A DNA stretch of 64,000 nucleotides from JABDEZ01 sp965276955 (GCA_965276955.1 CBDIBP010000027.1:91600-155599), one strand, 5' to 3'; positions 1-9,316 are shown, numbered from the stretch's first letter. The notes: generated by a model not told the origin, from the sequence alone. Made by a program: numbers and translations.

Positions 1-1086
1 CTGTATGTAAACTCCCCGCTTGATCGTATCACGCTGCTGAAACAAAAGGCCGACCCTAAAGTACAGAAAAGGCTGCGGGTGATACAGCATAAGGAAGACG
101 GACTTATACCCATACAGGACAACCTCTGGAACTTATATCCTGATAAGATGATAGAGTCTATCAACTGGATCAAAAGTCATGCACTATTCTCTGTTTTTAA
201 TAAAATAAACAACAGGCGTTTTGCGCTGCCCATACAGCAAGCTATCATGCAGCTGGGCTTCCATGATATCATTCTGTTCAACGACAATGATATGTTCCGG
301 TCCTTCTATCTGAAAGACATGTTGAAGCCGTGGATAAGCATTTACTATTCCCGCGATAACATGATCGCTGTTGATTACTGGAAACATCATGGTACCAAAC
401 TGGAACCCGAATTGATAGCCAAGAGTGATATCTGCACTGCCAATTCTACATACCTCGCATCTTATTGCAAGCAATACAATCCACACTCTTACTACGTAGG
501 GCAGGGTTGCGAACTGGACATGTTTGCCCATCCTAAGGATACGAGTATACCTGCCGATATGACTACCATACCCGCACCGGTAATAGGCTACGTAGGGGCA
601 CTACAAAGCATACGGCTGGATATAGAACTGCTGGCATATATAGCAGAGCAACGACCAAAGTGGAGCATAGTTCTGGTAGGGCCGGAGGATGAGGAGTTCA
701 AGGCCAGCAGATTGCATAGCATAAAGAACATTTACTTCCTGGGTAGCAAAAAACCGGCCGATCTGCCGCAGTATATCAGCGCATTCGATGTGTGCCTGAA
801 TCCGCAGATAGTGAACCCGGTAACCATAGGGAACTACCCCAGGAAGATAGATGAGTACCTGGCCATGGGCAAACCGGTGGTAGCTACGGCTACTGAAGCT
901 ATGAGTATTTTTTCAGCACACACTTACCTTGCTATAACTAAAGATGAGTATATTGAGATGATAAAGAGAGCGCTCGCAGAAGATACGATAGAGCTACAGC
1001 AACAACGCAGGACTTTTGCATCTTCGCACACATGGGAGAACAGTGCAGGAGAAATATACAAAGCTATACTTGCAGTAAAAGGTTAA
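1..1086 (+). CDS. Glycosyltransferase, GT4/GT1-like (5' end outside window)
   Basis: The frame is open from base 1 to the TAA at 1084-1086, so the start lies upstream of the window; the GTG at 79 is only an internal codon. The product looks like a retaining GT-B glycosyltransferase that transfers a sugar from a nucleotide-sugar to a glycan. The C-terminal half has the usual donor-binding pattern: VIGYVGAL opens the second Rossmann fold, and the stretch around DEYLAMGKPVVAT is the acidic/Gly-Pro loop typical of GT4 enzymes. No signal peptide or membrane segment is visible, so it probably works at the cytoplasmic face. It is first in a tightly packed plus-strand polysaccharide operon. The family call is firm, the sugar specificity unknown. 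Confidence 0.85.
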   Translation: MYVNSPLDRITLLKQKADPKVQKRLRVIQHKEDGLIPIQDNLWNLYPDKMIESINWIKSHALFSVFNKINNRRFALPIQQAIMQLGFHDIILFNDNDMFRSFYLKDMLKPWISIYYSRDNMIAVDYWKHHGTKLEPELIAKSDICTANSTYLASYCKQYNPHSYYVGQGCELDMFAHPKDTSIPADMTTIPAPVIGYVGALQSIRLDIELLAYIAEQRPKWSIVLVGPEDEEFKASRLHSIKNIYFLGSKKPADLPQYISAFDVCLNPQIVNPVTIGNYPRKIDEYLAMGKPVVATATEAMSIFSAHTYLAITKDEYIEMIKRALAEDTIELQQQRRTFASSHTWENSAGEIYKAILAVKG

Positions 1087-1115
1087 CTGTTTACGGTCAA
1101 CGAAATATAAAGGAT

Positions 1116-2000
1116 ATGAGGACCAATACCATAACAATAGTAGTAGTAAGCGACAACCATTACTTCATTTTGATAGGTGCGCTTATTAAGTCCATAGAAC
1201 AAAACCTGAATGCCCATACACGTATAGATATGTGGGTGGTAGAGGAGAACGTGAGCAGCCAGAATAAGAAGAAGCTTATCGCATCAGTTGATCCTGGTAT
1301 CACTACCATTCACTGGAAGAGCGTACAGGAAGTGATACCACCTGGCACTAAACTACCTGCCGACCATAGCAGCTTCCCGCTGAATGTTTACTCCCGTTTA
1401 TTCATCCCCGATTTTGTTCCGAAAAATGTAGAAAAGGTATTATACCTGGATGCCGACATGATAGTGCTGAGGGACATCACAGAGTTATGGGATACTCCTA
1501 TAGAAGATAATTACATTGCTGCAGTAAAGGATCCTCGGGTGCAGCAATATGATAATGAATGGGGCGGTATCTTCAACTACAAGGAGCTCGGTTTCCCCGG
1601 CGATACTAAATACTTCAACACAGGTATGATGCTGCTGAATGTACCTAAGTGGCGGAAAGATAAAGTAGCGGAGAAGGTACTACAATGCATTCACGATAAT
1701 ATTAAGTACGTGAACTATCCCGATCAGTATGGCCTCAATATTATTTTCGCGAACAAGTGGAAAGAGGTAGATAGCCGTTGGAACCATTTTTCAACAATAG
1801 ATATCGATGACCCTTACCTGATACACTTTGTGCAGCGCAAGCCCATCTATAAGTCATACAACTACAATGCAGGGTACCAGCAGTTATTTTACAAATACCT
1901 GCAAATGTCGGCATGGAAGAATGCGAGACCAATAGGTGAATCGGCCCGCTACATAAAGAAGATAAAGAATATACTCGCAAAGGTGAAGCTGAAGTTTTAA
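1116..2000 (+). CDS. Glycosyltransferase family 8 protein
   Basis: A GT-A fold retaining glycosyltransferase of family GT8 (LgtC/glycogenin type). The product has the metal-binding DxD in VLYLDADMIVLRD, an early TIVVVSDNHYF strand, and the family's FNTGMMLLN and HFVQRKPI segments. I start at the ATG at 1116 rather than at the upstream in-frame codon at 1032, because the extra 28 residues would overlap the preceding gene and do not resemble the family; the protein is then 294 residues. It follows the first glycosyltransferase by about 30 bases and precedes the flippase, consistent with co-transcription. The sugar donor, often UDP-Gal or UDP-Glc in this family, cannot be read from sequence. Confidence 0.9.
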   Translation: MRTNTITIVVVSDNHYFILIGALIKSIEQNLNAHTRIDMWVVEENVSSQNKKKLIASVDPGITTIHWKSVQEVIPPGTKLPADHSSFPLNVYSRLFIPDFVPKNVEKVLYLDADMIVLRDITELWDTPIEDNYIAAVKDPRVQQYDNEWGGIFNYKELGFPGDTKYFNTGMMLLNVPKWRKDKVAEKVLQCIHDNIKYVNYPDQYGLNIIFANKWKEVDSRWNHFSTIDIDDPYLIHFVQRKPIYKSYNYNAGYQQLFYKYLQMSAWKNARPIGESARYIKKIKNILAKVKLKF

Positions 2001-2050
2001 GTCATCAGTGATCTTGTTAAAATTATAATACAGAGAGAAAAATAATCACA

Positions 2051-3403
2051 TTGAGCATACTGGACAAACTACGCAACCGTCATTTTTTATCGCTGCTGGG
2101 CACGGGTTCTATGGCTGTAGTGGGTGTTGTACAGTTCGGGTTATTATGCCGGCACTTGTCAATAATAGACCTTGGCGGCTGGGTATTCTTCCTTACGGTA
2201 TTTGGCCTGGTGGATACATTCAGGAGTGGTTTCCTTTCTACAGCGCTCATTAAGTTCTATGCAGGCACACAAGAGCAAAGAGCAAAGGAAGTGATAGGTT
2301 CTGTATGGTACCTCGGCATTGTTATTACCTCGGCCTTAATAATACTGAATGTAATTGCCTACTTTTTGATAGGCTACATACATGACGAAGCTATTGCGGT
2401 CGTCATAAAGTGGTTTGGTATCACATTCCTGTTCACATTCCCCATCAGTATGGCTTCCTGGATCATGGGTGCAGATCAGCATTTTGGCAAGCTACTCATT
2501 GTTCGTATCATCAACCAGGGCTCCATTATCCTTTTCATAATAGCACTTATACTGGTACACCATATCAACCTGCAAACAGTATTGATGGCCAACCTGGCAG
2601 GCTGCATTCTTACGACAATTATATGTTTCTCCGCACGGTGGACGAGGTTTAGAATGTTATTCAGTCGCAGTAAAGCTTGCGTGCTGGAGGTATATCATTT
2701 CGGCAAGTATAGTGTAGGCACATCTATCAGCACCAACCTGCTGCGCAGTTCTGATAGTTTTATCATTAAGTTCATGTTGGGCACTGCAGCTCTTGCTATA
2801 TATAGTCTGCCTATGCGGCTGATGGCTATGATAGAGATACCACTCAGCAGCTTCCTGGCAACCGGTATGCCAGAAATGTCTGCGGCATATAACCAGGGTA
2901 GAAAGAAAGATGTTGCCTATATCATGCAGAAGTATGCCGGTATGCTTACGCTGGCATTGATACCTGTATCACTTATTGGTATAGCATGTGCTGATATTGA
3001 AGTAGGCATACTGGGTGGCGCAAAGTATATAGGTACAACAAGCGGTATGCAGGCTGCAATGGCCCTGCGTATATTTCTTACGTTCGCTATGTTCTATCCA
3101 ATAGATAGGTTCATAGGTGTGTCTTTAGATATTGTGCATCAGCCTAAAGCTAATTTCATTAAAGTGCTGCTTATGCTCGCAGCCAATATCATTGGCGATT
3201 TCTCTGGTGTCTTTATCTTTCACAATATTGATGGGGTAGCGCTGGCAACAGTACTACCATTCCTGGTAGGGGTAGGGTATGGTTATTACCGCCTGAAGAA
3301 ACATCTTGACTTTAGCATAGCAGGTATCTTTAAGGTCGGTTTCATTGAAGGAAAGCAACTGATACAGCAATACCTGAATAAAAAGAACGCAGCAGCTTCA
3401 TGA
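2051..3403 (+). CDS. Polysaccharide flippase (Wzx-like, MOP superfamily)
   Basis: A 450-residue polytopic membrane protein with about 12-14 hydrophobic segments spread over its whole length, of the oligosaccharide flippase type. It would move lipid-linked glycan repeat units across the inner membrane. The N-terminal pattern (short basic stretch, then SLLGTGSMAVVGVVQFGLL) and FRSGFLSTALIKFYAG are typical. The best start is a TTG at 2051; no ATG lies near the N-terminus. The stop overlaps the next gene's ATG in an ATGA arrangement, which indicates translational coupling. Only flippase-like gene in the window, so it probably serves the glycan made by the surrounding transferases. Confidence 0.85.
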   Translation: MSILDKLRNRHFLSLLGTGSMAVVGVVQFGLLCRHLSIIDLGGWVFFLTVFGLVDTFRSGFLSTALIKFYAGTQEQRAKEVIGSVWYLGIVITSALIILNVIAYFLIGYIHDEAIAVVIKWFGITFLFTFPISMASWIMGADQHFGKLLIVRIINQGSIILFIIALILVHHINLQTVLMANLAGCILTTIICFSARWTRFRMLFSRSKACVLEVYHFGKYSVGTSISTNLLRSSDSFIIKFMLGTAALAIYSLPMRLMAMIEIPLSSFLATGMPEMSAAYNQGRKKDVAYIMQKYAGMLTLALIPVSLIGIACADIEVGILGGAKYIGTTSGMQAAMALRIFLTFAMFYPIDRFIGVSLDIVHQPKANFIKVLLMLAANIIGDFSGVFIFHNIDGVALATVLPFLVGVGYGYYRLKKHLDFSIAGIFKVGFIEGKQLIQQYLNKKNAAAS

Positions 3404-4263
3404 AGATAGCACACCTCATATTATGCCATGCTAACCCGCCACAGCTGCAACGCCTGGTGCAACGTCTTGTGCATAGGGATGCAGCTTGTTATATTCATCT
3501 GGATCTTAAGGCCGATATCACTCCATTCCTGTCGTTGGCCGATATGCCCAATGTTTATTTTATTCAAAATAGGGAAAAAGTATACTGGGGTGGATATAGT
3601 ATAGTGCAGGCTACGATAAATGGTTTTATAGAGATCGCTGCCAGCGGCATTGCATATGATGCCATTAACCTCCTTAGCGGGCAGGACTACCCGCTGAAGC
3701 CAGCTGATGAGATACATAGCTTCCTGGAACAACATAAAGGCAAGGCTTTTATGCATACGCTATCAGTATTGAATGAATGGCAGGAGGCCATCCCACGCGT
3801 TACCAAGTATCACCTTGCCAACATGAACTTCGCCGGAAAGTACAGAACGGAACAATTGCTGAGTAAATTATTACCTAAGCGCAGTATGCCAAATGGTATG
3901 GAAGCTGTAGGGCGTTCTCAATGGTTCACTATACCTCTGGAGTGTTCGGTATACATTACGGATCATTTGAAGAAACACAAGAATGTAGTGCGCTTCTTTA
4001 AGCTCACATGGGCACCCGATGAACTCATTTTCCAGACCATACTGCACAATTCGCAGTACAGATCTAATATGGTGAATGATAACCTGCGCTACATAGACTG
4101 GAGCGCAGGGGGGGCGAGCCCTAAGCTGCTGACCATGGATGACAAGGATAAATTGATGAACAGCGGCAAGCTGTATGCCCGCAAATTTGATACCCTAAAG
4201 AGTAACGAGCTACTGGATGCGATAGATACTTTTGTAGCACAGAAAACAAACACAGGCACATGA
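3400..4263 (+). CDS. Core-2/I-branching enzyme-like glycosyltransferase (GT14)
   Basis: A 287-residue protein resembling the core-2/I-branching beta-1,6-N-acetylglucosaminyltransferase family. Recognisable elements are KIAHLILCHANPPQLQRL at the N-terminus, the YIHLDLKAD and VYWGGYSIVQATI segments, NLLSGQDYPLK in the middle, and WAPDELIFQTIL toward the C-terminus, which carries the acidic residues typical of the family. No membrane anchor is present. It overlaps the flippase upstream and the GT2 gene downstream by four bases each (ATGA), a tight operon. The family assignment is good; activity on a bacterial glycan is inferred, since the acceptor is unknown. Confidence 0.88.
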   Translation: MKIAHLILCHANPPQLQRLVQRLVHRDAACYIHLDLKADITPFLSLADMPNVYFIQNREKVYWGGYSIVQATINGFIEIAASGIAYDAINLLSGQDYPLKPADEIHSFLEQHKGKAFMHTLSVLNEWQEAIPRVTKYHLANMNFAGKYRTEQLLSKLLPKRSMPNGMEAVGRSQWFTIPLECSVYITDHLKKHKNVVRFFKLTWAPDELIFQTILHNSQYRSNMVNDNLRYIDWSAGGASPKLLTMDDKDKLMNSGKLYARKFDTLKSNELLDAIDTFVAQKTNTGT

Positions 4264-5177
4264 GCAGCGTATCCATCATCACGGTGAACTATAACCATAG
4301 CTACTTGACGGAGGCTCTGCTGGCATCTATAGCCAGTAAGAATACCTATTCGCAGTTAGAGATCATAGTGGTGGATAATGCCAGCAAAGAAAACCCTGTG
4401 CCAGCATGGATAACGAAGTACCCAACAGTAAAATTTATACGGTCTGATGTGAACCTGGGTTTTGCAGGTGGTAACAACCTGGGTATAAAAGAAGCGACCG
4501 GCGACTACCTGTTCCTTATCAACAACGATACAGAAATAACAACAGGACTAATAGAGACCCTTGTGAATACATTGGATACGCACCCCGAAGTAGGCATGGT
4601 ATCTCCCAAGATCAGGTATTTTGATCAACCCGAGATGCTGCAGTATGCTGGCTTTACGCCAATGAACTACTATACCTGCCGCAACAATTGTATAGGCCAG
4701 TATGAGACCGACCATGGCCAGTACGATACTACCACGGGCCCTACAGGGTATATACATGGTGCAGCAATGATGGTGCGCCGCACGGCTATGGAAAAGGCCG
4801 GCCTGATGGCTGAGAATTACTTCCTTTACTACGAGGAGATGGATTGGGTAGAGCGCTTCAAAAAAGCAGGCTACACCATCTGGCTCAATATGCAGGCACT
4901 TATTTATCACAAGGAGTCAGTATCAGTAGGTGGTAAAAGCGCGCTGAAAGAATATTTTATGAACCGCAACCGCATACTGTTCATTCGCCGCAATTGTGGT
5001 ATAGGTACAAGGATGATATTCTGGCCGTACTTTATCAGCGTAGTGGCCACACGCAATATTCTGTCCTATATGCTCAGCAAGCAATGGTCGTTCATACCCG
5101 TGCTGCTACGGGCCATTGGCTGGAACATAATGCACAATAAAAACAGCAGTGACCTGGGATACACTTTAAAAAACTGA
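4260..5177 (+). CDS. Glycosyltransferase family 2 (rhamnosyltransferase-like)
   Basis: A GT-A inverting transferase of 305 residues. It opens with SVSIITVNYNHSYL, has VVDNASKE and GFAGGNNLGIKEATGDY, and a DxD-like NNDTEI metal site near residue 92. GFAGGNNxGI is typical of the WbbL-like branch that often transfers deoxysugars such as rhamnose, but specificity is not provable here. YFLYYEEMDWVERFKKAGY is the acceptor-side acidic motif. A hydrophobic stretch near residues 250-275 may lie against the membrane. Start and stop are fixed by the four-base overlap with the upstream gene and the two-base gap to the next. Confidence 0.92.
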   Translation: MSSVSIITVNYNHSYLTEALLASIASKNTYSQLEIIVVDNASKENPVPAWITKYPTVKFIRSDVNLGFAGGNNLGIKEATGDYLFLINNDTEITTGLIETLVNTLDTHPEVGMVSPKIRYFDQPEMLQYAGFTPMNYYTCRNNCIGQYETDHGQYDTTTGPTGYIHGAAMMVRRTAMEKAGLMAENYFLYYEEMDWVERFKKAGYTIWLNMQALIYHKESVSVGGKSALKEYFMNRNRILFIRRNCGIGTRMIFWPYFISVVATRNILSYMLSKQWSFIPVLLRAIGWNIMHNKNSSDLGYTLKN

Positions 5178-5179
5178 TC

Positions 5180-6346
5180 ATGGAATTTATATTTTGGTTG
5201 AGCTTGTTCATTGTGTTCTATACCTTCTTTGGGTACGGCATAGTGCTCTATATACTGGTAAAGCTGCGCAATGCAATAAAAGGCAAGCGCATATTGCCAG
5301 GCAATAACGGCAACTGGCCGTCAGTTGCGCTTATCATATCGGCCTACAATGAGGAAGATTGTATAGCTGATAAGATCAAAGACACACTTGCCCTTGAATA
5401 CCCTGCAGGTAAACTGGAGATCATTTTTGTTACAGATGGATCGACCGACCGCACGCCACAGATCGTAGCCCAATACCCACAGATAAAGTTAATGCATCAG
5501 GATGCCCGTGCCGGCAAGTTGGCTGCTATACACCGGGTAATGGGTACTGTTACAGCCAGTGTGGTAGTGCTTACAGATGCCAATACATTCCTGAATACTG
5601 ATGCTTTACTGCTCATGTGCCGCCATTATGCAGACCCTGAGATAGGGGCAGTATCTGGCGAGAAAAGGGTAAAGATAGATGACGTGAATGATGCCACAGC
5701 GGGAGAAGGTTTTTACTGGAAGTACGAAAGCAAACTAAAAACATGGGATGCAGAACTATATAGTATAGTAGGAGCTGCGGGCGAACTCATCAGCTATCGT
5801 ACTGCCCTTTATGAGCCTATACCAACTGACACTATACTTGACGACTTTATGATCTCTATGCTTATTGCTGAGGCTGGCTATAGAGTAGTATATGAGCCTA
5901 AAGCCTGCGCTACAGAAACAGGATCGGACAATATAAAAGAAGAATTGAAGCGTAAGATAAGGATAGCCGCCGGCGGCATACAATGTATCGTGCGGTTGAA
6001 AAAAGTGCTCGATCCTTTCCGCAACTTCACGCTTACCTTCCAGTACATCAGCCATCGTGTGCTGCGCTGGACAGTAACTCCTTTCCTGATGGTGCTGGCG
6101 TTTGTACTCAATGGTATCATCGCCTACCAGTCACACGCACTGCTATACGAGGTGTTCTTTGCCGGCCAGGTGTTCTTTTATACCATGGCTCTAATGGGAT
6201 GGCTTATGGAGCGCCAACAAATAAAGGTGAAGGCCTTCTTCATTCCCTACTATTTCTGCATGATGAATTACGCAGTTGCCGCAGGTATCAAAAGGTACTA
6301 CGCAAAGAGCCAGAGCGCGGTGTGGGAAAAGTCGAAAAGGAGGTAA
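5180..6346 (+). CDS. Membrane-bound glycosyltransferase family 2
   Basis: A 388-residue membrane GT2 enzyme. One hydrophobic segment (about residues 3-27) precedes the catalytic domain, and two to three more (about 285-365) follow it, the layout of processive-type glycan synthases. Catalytic signatures are LIISAYNEEDCI, VTDGSTDRTP, the DAN metal site in VVLTDANTF, and a downstream acidic DDFM (TILDDFMIS) that corresponds to the catalytic ED(D) region. The processive QxxRW motif is only partly present, as HRVLRWT. It lies two bases after the previous GT2 gene and ends the plus-strand operon, just before a convergent small gene. Confidence 0.9.
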   Translation: MEFIFWLSLFIVFYTFFGYGIVLYILVKLRNAIKGKRILPGNNGNWPSVALIISAYNEEDCIADKIKDTLALEYPAGKLEIIFVTDGSTDRTPQIVAQYPQIKLMHQDARAGKLAAIHRVMGTVTASVVVLTDANTFLNTDALLLMCRHYADPEIGAVSGEKRVKIDDVNDATAGEGFYWKYESKLKTWDAELYSIVGAAGELISYRTALYEPIPTDTILDDFMISMLIAEAGYRVVYEPKACATETGSDNIKEELKRKIRIAAGGIQCIVRLKKVLDPFRNFTLTFQYISHRVLRWTVTPFLMVLAFVLNGIIAYQSHALLYEVFFAGQVFFYTMALMGWLMERQQIKVKAFFIPYYFCMMNYAVAAGIKRYYAKSQSAVWEKSKRR

Positions 6347-6357
6347 AAGGTTAGACG

Positions 6358-6585
6358 TTATATCTTCACAAACCTCTCAGCCGCCGCATTATATTCTTCC
6401 TCTGTAACTTCCTTTACTTCGGTGAACAGCACCGCTATTTTAGTGTGGGGATGATTTGCTTTATGCTGTTGCGCAAGTCCTGTTTTAATGGTGTTAGGGT
6501 TGTACTTGCCTATGGTGCCTATTATACCGCCTGAAACCTTGTCCCCATCTGCGGTTACAGCAAACGTAATTATTCTATACTTCAT
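6358..6585 (-). CDS. Small conserved-looking protein of unknown function
   Basis: A 75-residue soluble protein that I do not recognise. It has alternating hydrophobic and charged residues (KYRIITFAVTADGDK at the start, AVLFTEVKEVTEEEYN later) suggesting a small alpha/beta fold, and no signal peptide. It sits 38 bases downstream of the minus-strand GT2 gene and is convergent with the plus-strand operon, filling the gap between them. Its codon use resembles its neighbours, which supports it being real. Confidence 0.5.
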   Translation of the reverse strand: MKYRIITFAVTADGDKVSGGIIGTIGKYNPNTIKTGLAQQHKANHPHTKIAVLFTEVKEVTEEEYNAAAERFVKI

Positions 6586-6622
6586 GCTTGTTTATTGTTG
6601 TGTCGATAGGTAAAGGTAAATG

Positions 6623-7444
6623 CTACCTTGGTCCCCCAAAGAAAACTCTTTTTATCCTGCGTATGGTAGCCTTGTACAGCCCACCATCTATTTGTATGCG
6701 GCGGTCAGTGGTCCATACCAGGGCTTTTATGTCGGTCACATAGTGCAGCCTGCCAAATCCTCCATTGCGCAGCTTCAGTGCCAGCCAGCCATCTTCATTG
6801 GCTTCCGGGGGATGATTAAAACCATCTACCTGCAGTCCTTCCGCACGTTTAAAACCTGAGTTAAAGCCATATGCATTCACTGCCTCTTCTTTGAACCATT
6901 TGTTGCGGTAGCGCAAAGCATCACCTATATACTCGTAAAAAAAGTAAGTGAGTCTGCCGGTGGTGCCCACAGGTATAAAGGCAAAGCGCCCATATGTCAC
7001 TGCTATCTTAGTATCATTGGCCAGCGGTGCTACCATCAGCTCTATCCAGTTCTTAGGATATATACTATCTCCGTCAGCATTCAGTATATATTTGCCCATT
7101 GCTTTGGCCAGGCCGGCGTTGCGCGCATTGGTTATGCCCTGGTTCTTTTCAAGTATGCAGGGCACGCTGCTTGCGGTCACCAGGGCTTCGGTATTGTCTT
7201 TAGAGTTGTTGTTCACTACTATTATCTCCACGGCGCGGTCGGTAATGTTGGCGCATAAAGAGCATAGGGTACGCAGTATATTATCCTGCTCGTTATAGGC
7301 CGGTATCACTACCGATACCTCCGGCGTTACGCCTTTCGATAGTCGTGCATAATCCTTGCGAATACTCTGTATAAATTCATCATTCCTACTGCTATCAGCT
7401 TCCCATAGTTGCTTTATGTAAGCGGGTATGGCTATTGGCCTCAT
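6623..7444 (-). CDS. Glycosyltransferase family 2
   Basis: A 273-residue soluble GT2 enzyme. Signatures in order: EVSVVIPAYNEQDNILRTL near residue 42, IIVVNNNSKDNT, LEKNQGITNARNAGLAKA, and the DxD-like NADGDSIYPKNW metal site near residue 124. The C-terminal part ends with a short basic tail and has no membrane domain. It is third in the minus-strand group that begins with a response regulator and a sugar-phosphate transferase, 47 bases after the latter, so it probably adds a sugar to the lipid-linked product made by that transferase. Confidence 0.9.
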   Translation of the reverse strand: MRPIAIPAYIKQLWEADSSRNDEFIQSIRKDYARLSKGVTPEVSVVIPAYNEQDNILRTLCSLCANITDRAVEIIVVNNNSKDNTEALVTASSVPCILEKNQGITNARNAGLAKAMGKYILNADGDSIYPKNWIELMVAPLANDTKIAVTYGRFAFIPVGTTGRLTYFFYEYIGDALRYRNKWFKEEAVNAYGFNSGFKRAEGLQVDGFNHPPEANEDGWLALKLRNGGFGRLHYVTDIKALVWTTDRRIQIDGGLYKATIRRIKRVFFGGPR

Positions 7445-7491
7445 GCGGAAATATTAGTACGTGTGAAAATAGGTGTGGGATAGCAGCATTA

Positions 7492-8700
7492 CTACACACT
7501 CTCTTTTTGGAAGAGTGCAGGTATGGTCTTCAATATCAGTTTTATATCGTTCTTAAAACTGTGATTCTCAGCATATACATTGTCCAGCATCAGTCGTTCT
7601 TCTTCACTCATATCGCCCTTGCCTCTTTTTTCTACTTGCCACAGGCCGGTAATACCAGCGGGTGCCAAAAAACGGGGCGCATATTTATCCGTGGTCAGCC
7701 GTTCAGCCTCGTATAGTGGCAGTGGGCGGTTGCCCACTATGCTCATGTCGCCTTTTACTACGTTCCATAGCTGTGGTAGTTCATCAATACTTGTATTGCG
7801 CAGTATCTTGCCCACACGTGTGATACGTGGATCATTCTTCAGTTTAAAGAATGCAGAACCGTCTTTCGATTTTTTAGTGACCTTGAACTGTTTTTCGCAC
7901 CAGGTATTGCTATCGGCATATAGCGGCTGCCTGCACTTACTGCCTGCCAGCTGGCAGTCTTCGCATGTAAAATTCTGTACACTTGCACTTTCTGCAGCGC
8001 CTGCCTCAGCATCCTGGGCGCTATACTGGTTCAGGTGCTGTAGTTCCTTCAGTCGCTTGTCCGCATTTACATACATCGAGCGGAACTTGTAGAACCTAAA
8101 TATTTTGTACCCTGTACCCACCCTTAACGAATAATAAAAAACTGGTCCCTTCGATTCCAGTTTCATGATAATGATAATGATAAGCAGGAAGGGGGATAAG
8201 AACAGTAATGCACCACCTGCAAAAATAATATCGAATATCCTTTTAGCCAGCGGCGTTTTATAAACCTTTATCTCGTTATGGTCGTTACGTTTGTTAAGCT
8301 TGTCCCAGTGGGCTATCAGGAAACTTACCCTTGTCTCTATATCACTCTTGTTGATGGGGGCTGTAAAGGCATCAGCAACCCCTGCATGCATACATATGCG
8401 CACTAGGTTCTCATTCATTTGATTGCACAGCAGGATGAAAGGAACCTCAGGCGTTTTCTTGCTCCTAAGGTTTTCCAGCTGGGGTATGCCCAGGGGGGCC
8501 ATTACCTCGCTCTCAGATATGATACCTATAATGTCCAGTTTTTGCTTTTCCCACGTAGTTATAAATTCCAGGCTATTCTTAAAGCTTATAAGCGCTACAT
8601 CTCCCAGTTCGCACGAGGATAGCAATTCAGTATTAGCAGAACTTACATTGACCAAAGCTACCAGCCTTTTGGCCAGTGGCACTGTAGGTGCGTTATACAT
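7492..8700 (-). CDS. Sugar-phosphate transferase with receiver-like N-terminus and Cys insertion
   Basis: A polyprenyl-phosphate sugar-1-phosphate transferase (WcaJ/WbaP-like) that would start glycan assembly at the inner membrane. Residues 10-130 look like a degenerate response-regulator receiver fold: the phospho-Asp region reads IIGIISESEV and the usual Lys loop reads TAPIN, so it is unlikely to be phosphorylated. The core follows: a re-entrant membrane helix (about 153-180), SKGPVFYYSLRVG, YKFRSMYVNAD, catalytic Asp306-Glu307 in SIDELPQLWNV, and DMSIVGNRP. Between the KFRSM and DE motifs there is an insertion with Cys246, 249, 256 and 268 that could bind a metal. The gene follows a single-domain receiver gene by 8 bases. 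Confidence 0.9.
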   Translation of the reverse strand: MYNAPTVPLAKRLVALVNVSSANTELLSSCELGDVALISFKNSLEFITTWEKQKLDIIGIISESEVMAPLGIPQLENLRSKKTPEVPFILLCNQMNENLVRICMHAGVADAFTAPINKSDIETRVSFLIAHWDKLNKRNDHNEIKVYKTPLAKRIFDIIFAGGALLFLSPFLLIIIIIMKLESKGPVFYYSLRVGTGYKIFRFYKFRSMYVNADKRLKELQHLNQYSAQDAEAGAAESASVQNFTCEDCQLAGSKCRQPLYADSNTWCEKQFKVTKKSKDGSAFFKLKNDPRITRVGKILRNTSIDELPQLWNVVKGDMSIVGNRPLPLYEAERLTTDKYAPRFLAPAGITGLWQVEKRGKGDMSEEERLMLDNVYAENHSFKNDIKLILKTIPALFQKESV

Positions 8701-8708
8701 GCAGCAGA

Positions 8709-9119
8709 CTAATGAGTTGTAAAAATTTTACCGCTACGTTTCAGTATCACATTGATGCGGGCTTCCAGCTCACGCGGATTAAATGGTTTCACCAGGTAAT
8801 CATCTGCGCCGGCTTCCAGGCACTTTATTCGGCTTTCAGTACTTTCTTCGCCCGATAGTATCATGATAGGAATGGCTTTGAAAAACCCACTCGATTTAAC
8901 TTGCTTAATGAATTCGTAACCATTAAGCTGCGGTGTGTTCAGGTCAGATACTATTATGTCTGGCATATTGCCTTCTTGAAGGTATGCAAGTGCATCCATA
9001 CCATTATTAAAAACACTGACCTCGAACCTATTCTCAATGAACCTCGATATCACCATCTGCAACGCCGGATCATCTTCTATGATAATGATCTTTGGAAGTA
9101 TAGCTGCGCTAACTGTCAT
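8709..9119 (-). CDS. Single-domain response regulator (CheY-like receiver)
   Basis: A 136-residue protein that is only a receiver domain. All key residues are present: the acidic pair in IIIIEDDPAL, the phospho-acceptor Asp59 in DIIVSDLNTP, Ser/Thr in MILSGEES, and Lys111 in YLVKPFNPREL. There is no output domain, so it must signal by protein contact. Its stop is 8 bases from the start of a sugar transferase that carries its own degenerate receiver domain; such a tight pairing suggests it controls polysaccharide initiation, possibly by contact with that domain. No histidine kinase is adjacent. Confidence 0.92.
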   Translation of the reverse strand: MTVSAAILPKIIIIEDDPALQMVISRFIENRFEVSVFNNGMDALAYLQEGNMPDIIVSDLNTPQLNGYEFIKQVKSSGFFKAIPIMILSGEESTESRIKCLEAGADDYLVKPFNPRELEARINVILKRSGKIFTTH

Positions 9120-9153
9120 AAATTCTAAATTATCCCTTTATATGTCTTTAAAA

Positions 9154-9207
9154 TTACTTAAACCATTTGGTTTTATACCATTAAATGTCACAATTATGTT
9201 TAAGTAA
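9154..9207. promoter_or_regulatory. Spaced inverted repeat upstream of the receiver gene
   Basis: TTACTTAAAC at 9154-9163 is repeated in perfect inverted form at 9198-9207 with 34 bases between. It lies 35-88 bases upstream of the ATG of the receiver gene, in an AT-rich stretch. It could be a regulator-binding pair or a long-loop structure. Ten-base arms in AT-rich DNA may arise by chance, so confidence is low. Confidence 0.3.
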
Positions 9208-9316
9208 CAAAAAAATAATAATAATTTTAATGGTCATGATCTATTACAAGATAACTAATTATAAGATACAAGAAGCATGTCCGGCCAGAATATTTGGTAA
9301 TGGTCGTACATGCCTG

